Under the pieces are notes generated by a model. That model worked only from the letters and a program-made list of their open reading frames with translations. It was not told the origin of the DNA and ran no database searches. Made by a program: the position numbers and the translations under genes. 64,000 nt of DNA from Saprospiraceae bacterium (GTDB lineage: Bacteria; Bacteroidota; Bacteroidia; Chitinophagales; Saprospiraceae): the NCBI GenBank assembly GCA_020631235.1, contig JAHDHQ010000013.1:1-64000 (forward strand), read 5' to 3'. Below, piece after piece: positions 19,043 through 28,626 of the stretch (positions are counted from its first letter, which is position 1; each line of letters starts with the position of its first letter).

Positions 19043-21639
19043 ATTTCTGCCAGTTTCATCATACAGTCTAATGGAGTCATTGCGTTAATGTTTAGCTTCA
19101 TTAGTTCGTCAATAATTGCTTTTTGATCTGGGTCTAAAGATTCGTAAATATTTAACTCGTATTTGTGGTTATCAGGAATATTTACTGTTTTAGGGCTGCT
19201 TTCTTCGTCTCGTATTGATTTTTGTTCTAAAGAACTCAGTATTTCATTGGCACGAGAAACAATACTTCTAGGCATGCCTGCCATTTCAGCTACATGGATG
19301 CCAAAACTATGCTCACTTCCGCCAGCCGTTAATTTTCTTAAAAAGATCACTTGATTACCGACTTCTTTGGTAGCAATGTGGTAGTTCTTAATTCTCTCGA
19401 ACCTGTTGGCTAATTCGTTTAATTCGTGATAGTGCGTAGCAAACAAAGTTTTAGGTTTTACCTTATCTCTTTGATGCAAATATTCGGCAATAGACCATGC
19501 GATTGAGATTCCATCATAGGTGCTTGTGCCTCGACCTATTTCATCCAGTAAAATGAGGCTTTTGTTGCACATATTATTCATGATACTAGAAGTCTCATTC
19601 ATTTCCACCATAAAGGTTGATTCGCCCGAGCTGATATTGTCAGAAGCACCGACTCGTGTAAAGATTTTTTCTAAGATACCTAAAGTGGCCTCCTTTGCCG
19701 GAATGTAAGAACCCATTTGGGCCATAATGCAAATGAGTGCTGTCTGTCTCAGAACTGCGGATTTACCAGACATGTTAGGTCCTGTAATCATCATTATCTG
19801 TTGAGTCTTATCATCAAGATAAATATCATTTGCTATATAAGCCGTACGGTGTTCCAGTTGACACTCAATAACCGGATGCCTGCCTTCTTTTATATCAATG
19901 ACATTACTATCATTAATCGCAGGCTTACAATAGTTATTAACAGACGCCAAATGAGCAAAGGAACACAAACAATCCAGCTTGGCTAGTAGATTCGCATTGT
20001 TGAGCATGCTCTCTATGTAACTTTGGCAAAATGCCAAAACTTCCTCATAGATTTCTTCCCTGAGCACATCTATTTTTGACTGAGCATTCAAAATCTTTTC
20101 TTCTACTTCTTTAAGTTCGGCAGAGATGTATCGTTCTGCACTAGTTAATGTTTGTTTTCTGATCCAATGTTCTGGAACTAAACCTTGATTTTTATATTTA
20201 TTGGTTACCTCTAAGTAATATCCAAAAACATTATTAAATCCAATTTTTAGATTGGCTATTCCTGTAGCATTGATTTCTTTTTGCTGGATTTCCAAAAGCA
20301 CTGACTTGCTGTCATCAACCAGTTTTTGGTATTCGTCCATTTCTATATGGTAACCATCCCGGATGACTTTACCCTTCTTAAAATTCACGGGTGGTTCGTC
20401 GACTAAAGCTTCTTTGATTTTTTCAATGAAAGCATGACAAGGGATCATTTGATCTGAAAGGACGCTGAGCGCTTTATTTTTTTTACTTTTTATAATACGC
20501 ACTAGTTCATTAGCGAGTTCCATAGAGTAGGCAAGGGAAGCTAATTCTTTTGGATTTATTCTTCCTATAGATAATTTAGATGCATAGCGTTCTAGGTCTC
20601 CTAATTTTTGCAGTATCTCCTTGACATCACTTTGTAAGGCATCATCTTCAATTAGTAAAGAAACAATCGCATGTCGTGAAGTAATAGCTGGTTTTGAAAC
20701 CAAGGGCATTAATATCCATTTTTTGATCATACGTGCGCCCATTGGAGATCGGGTATGATCCATAACATCTAGCAATGACTTTCCTCCTTGATGTTGCGAA
20801 AAAATGAGTTCTAAGTTTCTAATAGTAAATTGATCCAGCCAGATAAATGATTCATTGGAGATGCGCTGAATATTGCTTACATGAGCCAGTTTTTCTTGAT
20901 GATTACTGGCTAAATAGTGAAGTATAGTTCCCGCCGCAATTTGACCATTTTTAAGTTTTTCAATGCCGAAACCTTTAAAGTTCTTTACCTTAAAATGATC
21001 GGATAGTTTTTCTATTGCATAGTCTTCAGAATATACCCATTCGTCTAATGGGTATTGGTATAAATCTGGGCTTATGGTAGCTTGTATTAGCTTTTTTTTA
21101 TTTCTAGCATAGATCACTTCAGTAGGTTGGTATGATTGCAACAATTTAGTTAGCAAAGCCGGGTCACCTTCTGAAATGTAAAACTCACCAGTAGAAATAT
21201 CAATGAAGGCCATACCAAAATTACCTTTTGGATCTATATGGATGGAAGCAAGAAAGTTATTTGATTTGTGGTCGAGGATGGTGTCGTTAAAAGTAACACC
21301 TGGGGTGACTACATCAGTGACTCCTCTTTTAACAATCTTCTTTTCCTTGCTTGGCTTTTCCAATTGTTCGCAAATAGCCACTCGAAATCCTGACTTCACC
21401 AATTTCGGTAGATATAAATCTAGTGAATGATATGGGAATCCAGCTAGTTCTATGGGTTCGCCTCCATTGTTTCTAGCCGTTAAAACAATACCTAATGCAT
21501 TCGAACATTTTATGGCGTCTTCACCAAATGTCTCATAAAAATCTCCCACTCGAAATAATAACAGCGCATCCGGATGTTTCGATTTTACATCGAAATATTG
21601 CTGCATTAAGGGAGTTACTTTTTTTGTTTTTTTGCTCAT
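19015..21639 (-). CDS. mutS: DNA mismatch repair protein MutS
   Basis: An 874-residue mismatch-recognition ATPase. The mismatch-contacting Phe-x-Glu is at 34-36 (DFYETF). The connector, lever and clamp domains follow, and the ATPase carries Walker A GPNMSGKS (near 620), a Walker B with ILLDEIGRGTSTYDG and the switch FATHYHEL. The C-terminal dimerisation helices end the protein. Length is normal for MutS1. It is monocistronic, divergent from rpsP, and shares a terminator with the convergent T9SS gene. Confidence 0.98.
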   Translation of the reverse strand: MSKKTKKVTPLMQQYFDVKSKHPDALLLFRVGDFYETFGEDAIKCSNALGIVLTARNNGGEPIELAGFPYHSLDLYLPKLVKSGFRVAICEQLEKPSKEKKIVKRGVTDVVTPGVTFNDTILDHKSNNFLASIHIDPKGNFGMAFIDISTGEFYISEGDPALLTKLLQSYQPTEVIYARNKKKLIQATISPDLYQYPLDEWVYSEDYAIEKLSDHFKVKNFKGFGIEKLKNGQIAAGTILHYLASNHQEKLAHVSNIQRISNESFIWLDQFTIRNLELIFSQHQGGKSLLDVMDHTRSPMGARMIKKWILMPLVSKPAITSRHAIVSLLIEDDALQSDVKEILQKLGDLERYASKLSIGRINPKELASLAYSMELANELVRIIKSKKNKALSVLSDQMIPCHAFIEKIKEALVDEPPVNFKKGKVIRDGYHIEMDEYQKLVDDSKSVLLEIQQKEINATGIANLKIGFNNVFGYYLEVTNKYKNQGLVPEHWIRKQTLTSAERYISAELKEVEEKILNAQSKIDVLREEIYEEVLAFCQSYIESMLNNANLLAKLDCLCSFAHLASVNNYCKPAINDSNVIDIKEGRHPVIECQLEHRTAYIANDIYLDDKTQQIMMITGPNMSGKSAVLRQTALICIMAQMGSYIPAKEATLGILEKIFTRVGASDNISSGESTFMVEMNETSSIMNNMCNKSLILLDEIGRGTSTYDGISIAWSIAEYLHQRDKVKPKTLFATHYHELNELANRFERIKNYHIATKEVGNQVIFLRKLTAGGSEHSFGIHVAEMAGMPRSIVSRANEILSSLEQKSIRDEESSPKTVNIPDNHKYELNIYESLDPDQKAIIDELMKLNINAMTPLDCMMKLAEIKKILEEQI

Positions 21640-21752
21640 TAAAATGGCTTCAGTATGGCTTATTTAGGCAATAAAAGTACTATATATTTTCACCCATAAA
21701 ATCAGGTAAACAAAGAAATGAAAATTTATAAGAATGGTAGTTAGAAATTTAC

Positions 21753-21760
21753 TATTTTTG
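21753..21760 (+). promoter_or_regulatory. -7 element of the rpsP promoter
   Basis: TATTTTTG fits TAnnTTTG. No convincing -33 TTTG lies at the right distance. Transcription from here leaves a leader of about 64 bases holding a weak interrupted hairpin at 21773-21800. Confidence 0.45.
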
Positions 21761-21829
21761 CAGCGTTAAAATCCTGGTGCTTGTTGTCAAGGTAGTCAGG
21801 TATGGTTTTATCCAAATAAATTTTAATTA

Positions 21830-22372
21830 ATGCCAGTAAAAATACGATTGGCCCGAAGAGGTCGAAAAAAACAACCTTTCTACCATGTGGTGATAGCAGA
21901 TGCAAGAGCACCAAGAGATGGTAAATTCATTGAAAAAATAGGATCTTATAACCCCATGACAAGTCCTGCAACTATTGAAATCGATAGAGACAAGGCTTTT
22001 GATTGGTTAAAGAAAGGTGCTCAACCAACGGATACAGTGAGAGCAATGCTTAGATTCAAAGGCGTATATTACAGACGTCATTTAATGCGAGGTGTCGCTA
22101 AAGGTGCCTTTTCTGAGGAAAAAGCTATGGAGATGTATCAAGATTGGATTGATGCGAAAGAAGCTAAAATTGCGGCAAGGTTTGAAGAAACACGACTGAA
22201 AAAAGAGCAATTTTATAAGGAACTTTCTGGAGAAATCAAGAAAGTTACCAAAGTGGCTGTCGCAGCTGAAACACAAGAAGCTTTTAGAGAGACATCCGAG
22301 GATGCCCCTGCAGATGAAGCGGCTACAACTGATGCTCCAGCAGCAGAAGCAGCATCAGGAGAAGAAGAATAG
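21830..22372 (+). CDS. rpsP: 30S ribosomal protein bS16, with long C-terminal extension
   Basis: The first 80 or so residues are bS16 ([34 protein letters not shown]), which binds 16S rRNA early in 30S assembly. The remaining 100 residues form a charged helix and an Ala/Glu-rich low-complexity tail ([18 protein letters not shown]). Such extensions are usual for Bacteroidota bS16, so the 180-residue length is not a fusion error. The start is ATG 21830. Unlike in Proteobacteria, rimM and trmD do not follow. Confidence 0.97.
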   Translation: MPVKIRLARRGRKKQPFYHVVIADARAPRDGKFIEKIGSYNPMTSPATIEIDRDKAFDWLKKGAQPTDTVRAMLRFKGVYYRRHLMRGVAKGAFSEEKAMEMYQDWIDAKEAKIAARFEETRLKKEQFYKELSGEIKKVTKVAVAAETQEAFRETSEDAPADEAATTDAPAAEAASGEEE

Positions 22373-22380
22373 ATCAGACT

Positions 22381-22399
22381 AAGGAAGTTATACTTCCTT
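22381..22399. other. Perfect hairpin after rpsP
   Basis: AAGGAAGT and ACTTCCTT form an 8-bp perfect stem with a TAT loop. It lacks a T tract, so it may protect the mRNA 3' end or pause polymerase ahead of the terminator. Confidence 0.5.
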
Positions 22400-22418
22400 G
22401 ACATATTAACTTATAACG

Positions 22419-22464
22419 AACCTGGCCAGGCTTAAATGTCTAGCCGGGTTTCATTTTATTTTAG
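22419..22464 (+). terminator. Probable terminator of rpsP
   Basis: AACCTGGC (22419-22426) pairs with GCCGGGTT (22443-22450) with one G-T pair, followed by T-rich sequence to 22462. The loop is long, so this is a moderate call. Confidence 0.55.
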
Positions 22465-22481
22465 GCAAATATTATAATCTA

Positions 22482-23867
22482 ATGGAAGCATTACACGCAA
22501 ACTATCAAACACATCTAGATGCCATCGCAAAGGCAATTCAAGAATCAGACATTTTATCTAAATACTTGGAAGAAGAGGGCGATGAAGAATATAAAGCACT
22601 CATAGATGCTTTTGAGCCCAGTATCCATCAGTTATACGAAGTGGTGGCTACTAATCATCCTTTACAATTAGAAAGTCTTGAAAAGGCCATCTGTGTGGAT
22701 GATTTTGAAGGTTTGTATTTGCCAAGAGTAATTGGTTATTCTGTATTGCGTGGCCAGATTGATGAAGAAAAAGTTAAGTATCATCGTCCACAAAATCATT
22801 TCAAGGACATCTTGATGTTTATTTGCCAGTCATCGAACTTTGAGCAAATTCAATTGAGGATTGGTCAAGCTGTACAAATAGGTTTTGCCTTGAGCAGTGA
22901 TATTTGGATCACAAATATCATCGAAAGTTTTACAAATAAGCAAGTAAAGACTTTTCTGCAGACGCAAAAACTACATAGATTTAGAGATTTAAAGTTGAGA
23001 TGGACAGGTTTAACTAAATACAGAAGACAGTTCCATAGCTTAAATTATTATACGGCTGAATTCCCATCAAATCCTACTGAGTTAAAAGTAGAATTAGATC
23101 TTTTGAAGCATTTTGTGATGTATCGTACATCTAAGAAATTAGAGAATGCTACACTGGTACCATATATAACTGAAATGCTCAATAATGAATCTTTGCAATC
23201 TCAAAGAGAGATGCTTGAGTTGATGATCATATTTGGTTTGTACATTGAGTTAGACGACAAGGCTAAGAAAGCATATGCTTCTGCCTTTAAAAATATGAAT
23301 GCTAACATCACTGATTTTAGCAGTATGTATTTTGATGTTTTAAGAAGTCATTGGGAAGAAGAATTAGAAATAGACCCAGCTGCAGAAAAAAGACTTTCGG
23401 CCTTGATTCCAAGAAAAGTCAATACAGACGTGGATGAATACTATAGTTTAATTGATATCATCCATGGTAAAGGCTACGTGCATGAAGATGCGATAGAAGC
23501 AGTAAACAGCTATTATTATAAGCACGAAGGGAGATCTGACGAGAATTTTTGTGTCCGAAGCACTATTCTTTCTTACTTAAGGAAATTCTTGAATAATCTA
23601 GATGAGCAGAGTTATACTGACTATTTTGATATATACAAAATAATCACCTTATACATCAATACATTTAGTAACCAACGATTTAATCAAAGTATCAAGGAAC
23701 TAAGTGTAAGCTATGTTAAACGATTACTTAAGGTGTATATTGATAAGCGAGGAAAAGATTATCAAGACATAAAGAAATTTGTTCGGGCAACATTCTTAGA
23801 TTTAGGATTTATGAAAGAAAAAGAGCTGACAGAGTTCTTTAAAACTAAAAGAAAGAAAAAAGCTTAG
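22482..23867 (+). CDS. Unrecognised 461-residue helical protein
   Basis: A soluble, mostly alpha-helical protein with no signal peptide or transmembrane segment and a lysine-rich C-terminus (FFKTKRKKKA). Repeating helical pairs in the middle suggest an armadillo or TPR-like solenoid. I do not recognise a catalytic motif or named family. It starts at ATG 22482 behind the rpsP terminator, and its stop lies 6 bases from the EI24 gene start, so the two are probably cotranscribed. That points to a link with a membrane transporter or assembly function, but this is only inferred. Confidence 0.8.
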   Translation: MEALHANYQTHLDAIAKAIQESDILSKYLEEEGDEEYKALIDAFEPSIHQLYEVVATNHPLQLESLEKAICVDDFEGLYLPRVIGYSVLRGQIDEEKVKYHRPQNHFKDILMFICQSSNFEQIQLRIGQAVQIGFALSSDIWITNIIESFTNKQVKTFLQTQKLHRFRDLKLRWTGLTKYRRQFHSLNYYTAEFPSNPTELKVELDLLKHFVMYRTSKKLENATLVPYITEMLNNESLQSQREMLELMIIFGLYIELDDKAKKAYASAFKNMNANITDFSSMYFDVLRSHWEEELEIDPAAEKRLSALIPRKVNTDVDEYYSLIDIIHGKGYVHEDAIEAVNSYYYKHEGRSDENFCVRSTILSYLRKFLNNLDEQSYTDYFDIYKIITLYINTFSNQRFNQSIKELSVSYVKRLLKVYIDKRGKDYQDIKKFVRATFLDLGFMKEKELTEFFKTKRKKKA

Positions 23868-23873
23868 TCTTCC

Positions 23874-24614
23874 ATGATCACTTCTTTGATTAAAGGAGCT
23901 TTAGCCTATTTAAAAGTATTTCCTTCCATATCTAAATATGGATTATGGAAATATGTCTTTTTAAGTGGTGCTATCAGTTTTGTTGTATACAGTGCATTGG
24001 TCTGGGTTTTTTGGAATACATCAGATAATGCTGCCGCATGGTTAGTTGATTTTTATCCATTTGATAAAGGGGCTCAGATACTTGAAAAAACAATTAATTT
24101 CATCACTTTTCTCTCACTATTGATTGGTTTTACGATCATTTATAAATACATTGTTTTAATCATCTTAGCACCTCTCATGGGCAGTGTTTCGGAGAAGATA
24201 GAACGAGCTCATCATCCAGCCGTAAGTTTTAAGCAAAACATCATTGGCTTTACTAAAAATATCATTCGAGGTATTCGTATTTCTTTGCGAAACATTAGTA
24301 AGGAATTAGTATACACATTGATTTTACTTATCATTGGTTGGATTGTTCCAGGTGCTATAATAATCACAACACCACTCATCTTCCTCATTCAAGCCTATTA
24401 TGTGGGAGCTGGCAATTTTGATTATTATCTAGAAAGGAGAACCGATGTAAGAGAGAGTGTCCATTTTACCCGGAGTCACCGTTGGTTAGCTATAGGGAAT
24501 GGTTCTGTTTTTTTAGCCTTGCTGTTAGTGCCTATCATCGGCCCTGTTTTCGCACCTATTTTTGGTACTGTTGCAGCTACTTTGGAAGTGGATAAGATCG
24601 TTTACGATTATTAA
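23874..24614 (+). CDS. EI24 (CysZ-like) membrane protein
   Basis: A 246-residue inner-membrane protein of the EI24/CysZ family. Four main hydrophobic segments can be seen: about 27-49, 73-100, 143-168 and 207-240, with the family motif ILAPLMGSVSEKIE in the middle. CysZ imports sulfate in enterobacteria, but Bacteroidota members are functionally uncertain and there are no sulfate-assimilation genes beside it here. It follows the unrecognised 461-residue gene by 6 bases. Its TAA stop shares bases with the stop of the convergent gene (TTAA at 24611-24614). Confidence 0.85.
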   Translation: MITSLIKGALAYLKVFPSISKYGLWKYVFLSGAISFVVYSALVWVFWNTSDNAAAWLVDFYPFDKGAQILEKTINFITFLSLLIGFTIIYKYIVLIILAPLMGSVSEKIERAHHPAVSFKQNIIGFTKNIIRGIRISLRNISKELVYTLILLIIGWIVPGAIIITTPLIFLIQAYYVGAGNFDYYLERRTDVRESVHFTRSHRWLAIGNGSVFLALLLVPIIGPVFAPIFGTVAATLEVDKIVYDY

Positions 24615-27600
24615 AACCGGAGTATTTTAAAAGCTTTTGAGGCTTTTTTGTTAAAAGGATGTATAACTAAGTAATAGACCCCGGGTACGAGATTACCTAA
24701 AGAATTATGAAAAGTTGTACTCTCGCAAATTGTCGAATAAACCAATGATCCATTCGTATCATAAATTTTTATTTCTCCAGGAAAAAGTGATGACTCAATG
24801 TGGATTGATTCGTCACTTGGATTAGGATAAATCCTTGTAAAAAGGGATTCTTCTGTATCAAAAGTAGGGTTTATTAAGCCAAGCTCTATTATTGTATCTA
24901 GCACACAGTTATTTTGATCGATAATGGATAAAGGGTATAATCCCGGACTTAACTGGCTAAAGTGATTATTAGAAGTATATACCTCGCTATCATCCCATTT
25001 AAATCTATAAGGTGACTTACCTCCTTGCGGGAAAATTTGTACTTCTCCATCATGAGCTGGAGAACTATCAGTAATAACAGCTTCGAATGATAGTATATCT
25101 GGACTGCTTATAATAATTTCTTCAGAAACGATCTGGCAATTCTTTTCATCTGAAATGATTAATTTGTATGGGCCATTGGGTAGTTGGTCAACAAAGTCTC
25201 CGTTATAACCATGAAACCAGGTAAGCGTTTTGTCGCCCGTACCACCTTGCACTTCGATCCTAATTTCGCCTAAGGAATCACCATAACAAAGGTTATTTTT
25301 TTTCTCAATGTTTGATAAAACAATTTGGTCTGGTTGGTCTACCATGATATTATCGATGCCCACACATCCATTATTATCAGTGATTGTAATGGTATAGCTT
25401 CCAGAAGATATTCCATTTTTATTGAAATTCGATTGATTTTGTGTGCTTAGGGAGCCAAAGTCCCAATTAGCAAGGAGTGGTAATTCTTCGGAATCAACCT
25501 GGATATTGATGATGGCATTCGAATCCCCAAAACAATCTAAAGGTTGTATCACACTCGTAGTCACTTCCAATTCGTTAGCTTCTGTACTCACAAAAATATT
25601 TTGCATGTCATTCTTGCAACCCAGTTCGTCTACGACTGTAACCGAGTAAAAATTAGAAACAACATTGGCCAAAATAGCTGTATTTACAAAATTAGTATCA
25701 CTCCAGTAATAAGTATAAGCACCACTACCACCCGCAACATCAATACTCAAATAAGCATCTGTACTGGCAATACAGGTAGAATTCGAAATAGAGTCAATCT
25801 CAATGGTTAATTCCTCGCCTTCTGTTACTCTAATAGGCGCAGTTTCATAACTACAGCCATTAATATCAGAAACGGTCAAAGCGTAAAATCCTGCACTCAA
25901 GTTAGAAATATCATCATTGAGCGAACCATTACTCCATAAGAAAGAGTAGGGTGCTTCACCACCAATTGCAGTGACTTGAATACTGCCATCTTGATTATTG
26001 TAACACAAGTTATTTTCTATATTGTTAACGACTATTTCTAAGCGATCAGGCTGTTTAATTTCAATGTCTTTCAAAATCTGTTCGCACCCCATTGCATCAA
26101 TAATAGTCACTGTATAAAGTCCTCTTGAGAGCTGACTAACTTCTGCGGTATTCGGCCCGTGGGCCCATTGATACTCAAAAGGTTCTGTGCCTGAATTTGC
26201 ATTTACTCGGATAACCCCATTTTGATTAGCAAAACAATCTATATGTTTGATAAACTCGACACCTGCATCCAAACTATTATCAATACTAAGATCAAAGGTT
26301 TCAGTAATCAATTGACAGCCAGCTGCATCACTGACCGATGCCCAATACAAACCACTAGGCAAATGATCAATACTAGACCCTGATTCTCCATTATTCCACT
26401 GATACTCGTATGGTGGAACACCATTTCCTGCAATAATAGAAATAGCACCATCATCAGCCCCTAAACAATCAGGTGTTTCTAAGGTCTGCACGCTAATTAA
26501 TAATTGATGATCGGAATCTACAAAAGTGGAATCAGTGATGCTAATACATCCAGAAGCATCATTTATAGTGCAATTGTAGAGTCCCTCTCTCAGGTTAAAA
26601 AGGCTAGGCGCAGTGGTGAGCATTCCATTACTCCACGCAAATTCGTAAGGGGCCGTCCCGCTGATTATTTCTAAGTTAATCGAACCATCTGATGAGCCGA
26701 AACACGCTTCAGGGTTTACTGAAATAAGTTCATATTCTAGTGGTGTTTCGAAGATGTCATCGGCCATACCATTACAATTGTCGTCTAATAAGTTGCACAA
26801 GATCTCGTCCATACCCGGATTTATGGAAGCGTTAGTATCATCACAATCTTCACCATTGGTTACGTGGTTAGGAATGGGTATGGAAGAACAAATGATTAAG
26901 GTTTCATCCGCATTACCATAGCCGTCTTGATCGCTGTCTTTAAAATAACTAATACCCTTACCGAGTGACTCTAAGCCACTTAGTACGATTTCGTCGAGCG
27001 CTATATCCGCAAAATTATTAGCGCCTGTATTAGCTAAGAATCTTAATCGAATCAATTTTCCATCATAAGCACTAAAGTCTACTCTGTGCTGCTGCCATTT
27101 CGTATTTTGAGCGCCTTCAAAACTGAGTATTTCCTCCCAGGATTGGCTTCCTTCAACCAAGATTTCAAGGCTTAGACGGTTTATCCCGATGCCATTCATG
27201 TGATACCAAAAAGACATATCACAACCATTATAGAGGCTGCTCACTCTCAGACAAGAAGAAATGAGTATGGCTTCAGCATCTGTATTGCATATCTCGGTTT
27301 GGTTTTCGAGATAAATGTAATGACCCACATTATGAATCGCCTGATCTGGTCCAGTAAATAGAGTAGGCGTTTCTCTAGAATTTACTTTCCAATCCAGATC
27401 GTCATATCTCGCATTTGTCCATACTCCACTGATGTCACAATTTTCTAAGCAAGATCGATCGCAAATCGAATCACGATCAAAACTACTGGTCGTCAAAGGA
27501 ATGCTACATAAAGTTTTTACTGGGAAAGGACATGAGTATGGAGATTCTTGATTGCTACATTCTGCATTAATATAGATATCATATTCAGTGTCTGGAACCA

Positions 27601-28618
27601 AATTGTTTAGAACAAAAGAAGTACTATCACAATCGACATACTCTAAATCGCCCATCAGGGGGTCTATGCCTCTTAAGCCATAACTTAACTTTATTTCTTC
27701 ACAAGTGGTTTGGGTCCATGCTATTTTAACCGAAGTGTCACTAAGTTCCTCAATACTCACCACCTTAGGCACAGCACAAGTTATTTCGTTAAATGATAAT
27801 TCTATGTGTTTAAGTAAGCCTTCATCACCGTTAGCTCTATCACAAATACCTAGTGTCCAAACCCCATCAGGACTTTGATTGGCATATAAATCACTGATGG
27901 ACTGATCTGGAATAAAGCTTCCAATTAATTGGCCATTGTTAGCATTAACATGACTACAGGCCAAATCAGAAAAGCTCATCAATTGGTTGCACAACTCATC
28001 ATCTGGGTTTCCAAAATGTCTAGCATATAAGCCTTTATGTTGCGATAAAGTGATGCTTTTTCCTGAGGGTTCGGTCAGCTCGATTTTTAGATCTGGTGGC
28101 CAAGGGTGATCAATCATTAAAGCAACATTGGACAAGAAAATATTATTCCCTAATTGCTTTTCATTGAAGCCTTCCACAAATATTCTAAATTCATCGCCAC
28201 TGGGACAACTATCGTCTGAAATATCAAAGCTGAGATTGCAATCGCTTGCTTTATTGTCGATGTCAGTATTAAAAAAATAAGGACCATTCCATGTACTTGA
28301 ATCAGCAGCACACTTTGTTCTTATATTAAACTTGTATGATTTTCCAGCTAATAAACCAGTGTATAAGTATTCGCTTGTTGATATCCCTGATACCGTAGGC
28401 ACAGACATAAATGAGCTATCTTTAAGGACCATTTCGATATCAAAAGTGGTTGGCTCATTTGTGTTTACAAACCAATCAACATGGACAGATGCTATACTCA
28501 TCGGAGAAATGGAGCTCACTACGGGTTGAGGGCAATCTTGCGCGGTCAAACAATGAGCATTTATCCAGCTAATTACTCCTAGGAGTAGGATTTGTATATT
28601 TTGCTGGATTCTTTGCAT
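24611..28618 (-). CDS. Multidomain T9SS-secreted protein with SprB repeats
   Basis: A 1335-residue exported protein. The signal peptide ends near LTAQD (27). Domains in order: fibronectin III (about 31-120), a proprotein-convertase P domain (about 133-280, with SPDGVWTLGICD), a second fibronectin III (about 285-370), a MAM/jelly-roll-like domain (about 375-545, LDEIVLSGL), a MopE-type metal-binding motif (about 555-620, CDDTNASINPGMDEI), eight SprB repeats (about 630-1250, core PYEFAWSNG) and a T9SS sorting tail (IYPNPSDESIHI, ending KAFKILRF). It is likely a surface adhesin. It lies 8 bases behind leuS on the same strand, so it may be cotranscribed with it. Confidence 0.9.
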   Translation of the reverse strand: MQRIQQNIQILLLGVISWINAHCLTAQDCPQPVVSSISPMSIASVHVDWFVNTNEPTTFDIEMVLKDSSFMSVPTVSGISTSEYLYTGLLAGKSYKFNIRTKCAADSSTWNGPYFFNTDIDNKASDCNLSFDISDDSCPSGDEFRIFVEGFNEKQLGNNIFLSNVALMIDHPWPPDLKIELTEPSGKSITLSQHKGLYARHFGNPDDELCNQLMSFSDLACSHVNANNGQLIGSFIPDQSISDLYANQSPDGVWTLGICDRANGDEGLLKHIELSFNEITCAVPKVVSIEELSDTSVKIAWTQTTCEEIKLSYGLRGIDPLMGDLEYVDCDSTSFVLNNLVPDTEYDIYINAECSNQESPYSCPFPVKTLCSIPLTTSSFDRDSICDRSCLENCDISGVWTNARYDDLDWKVNSRETPTLFTGPDQAIHNVGHYIYLENQTEICNTDAEAILISSCLRVSSLYNGCDMSFWYHMNGIGINRLSLEILVEGSQSWEEILSFEGAQNTKWQQHRVDFSAYDGKLIRLRFLANTGANNFADIALDEIVLSGLESLGKGISYFKDSDQDGYGNADETLIICSSIPIPNHVTNGEDCDDTNASINPGMDEILCNLLDDNCNGMADDIFETPLEYELISVNPEACFGSSDGSINLEIISGTAPYEFAWSNGMLTTAPSLFNLREGLYNCTINDASGCISITDSTFVDSDHQLLISVQTLETPDCLGADDGAISIIAGNGVPPYEYQWNNGESGSSIDHLPSGLYWASVSDAAGCQLITETFDLSIDNSLDAGVEFIKHIDCFANQNGVIRVNANSGTEPFEYQWAHGPNTAEVSQLSRGLYTVTIIDAMGCEQILKDIEIKQPDRLEIVVNNIENNLCYNNQDGSIQVTAIGGEAPYSFLWSNGSLNDDISNLSAGFYALTVSDINGCSYETAPIRVTEGEELTIEIDSISNSTCIASTDAYLSIDVAGGSGAYTYYWSDTNFVNTAILANVVSNFYSVTVVDELGCKNDMQNIFVSTEANELEVTTSVIQPLDCFGDSNAIINIQVDSEELPLLANWDFGSLSTQNQSNFNKNGISSGSYTITITDNNGCVGIDNIMVDQPDQIVLSNIEKKNNLCYGDSLGEIRIEVQGGTGDKTLTWFHGYNGDFVDQLPNGPYKLIISDEKNCQIVSEEIIISSPDILSFEAVITDSSPAHDGEVQIFPQGGKSPYRFKWDDSEVYTSNNHFSQLSPGLYPLSIIDQNNCVLDTIIELGLINPTFDTEESLFTRIYPNPSDESIHIESSLFPGEIKIYDTNGSLVYSTICESTTFHNSLGNLVPGVYYLVIHPFNKKASKAFKILRF

Positions 28619-28626
28619 GTGCGCAT

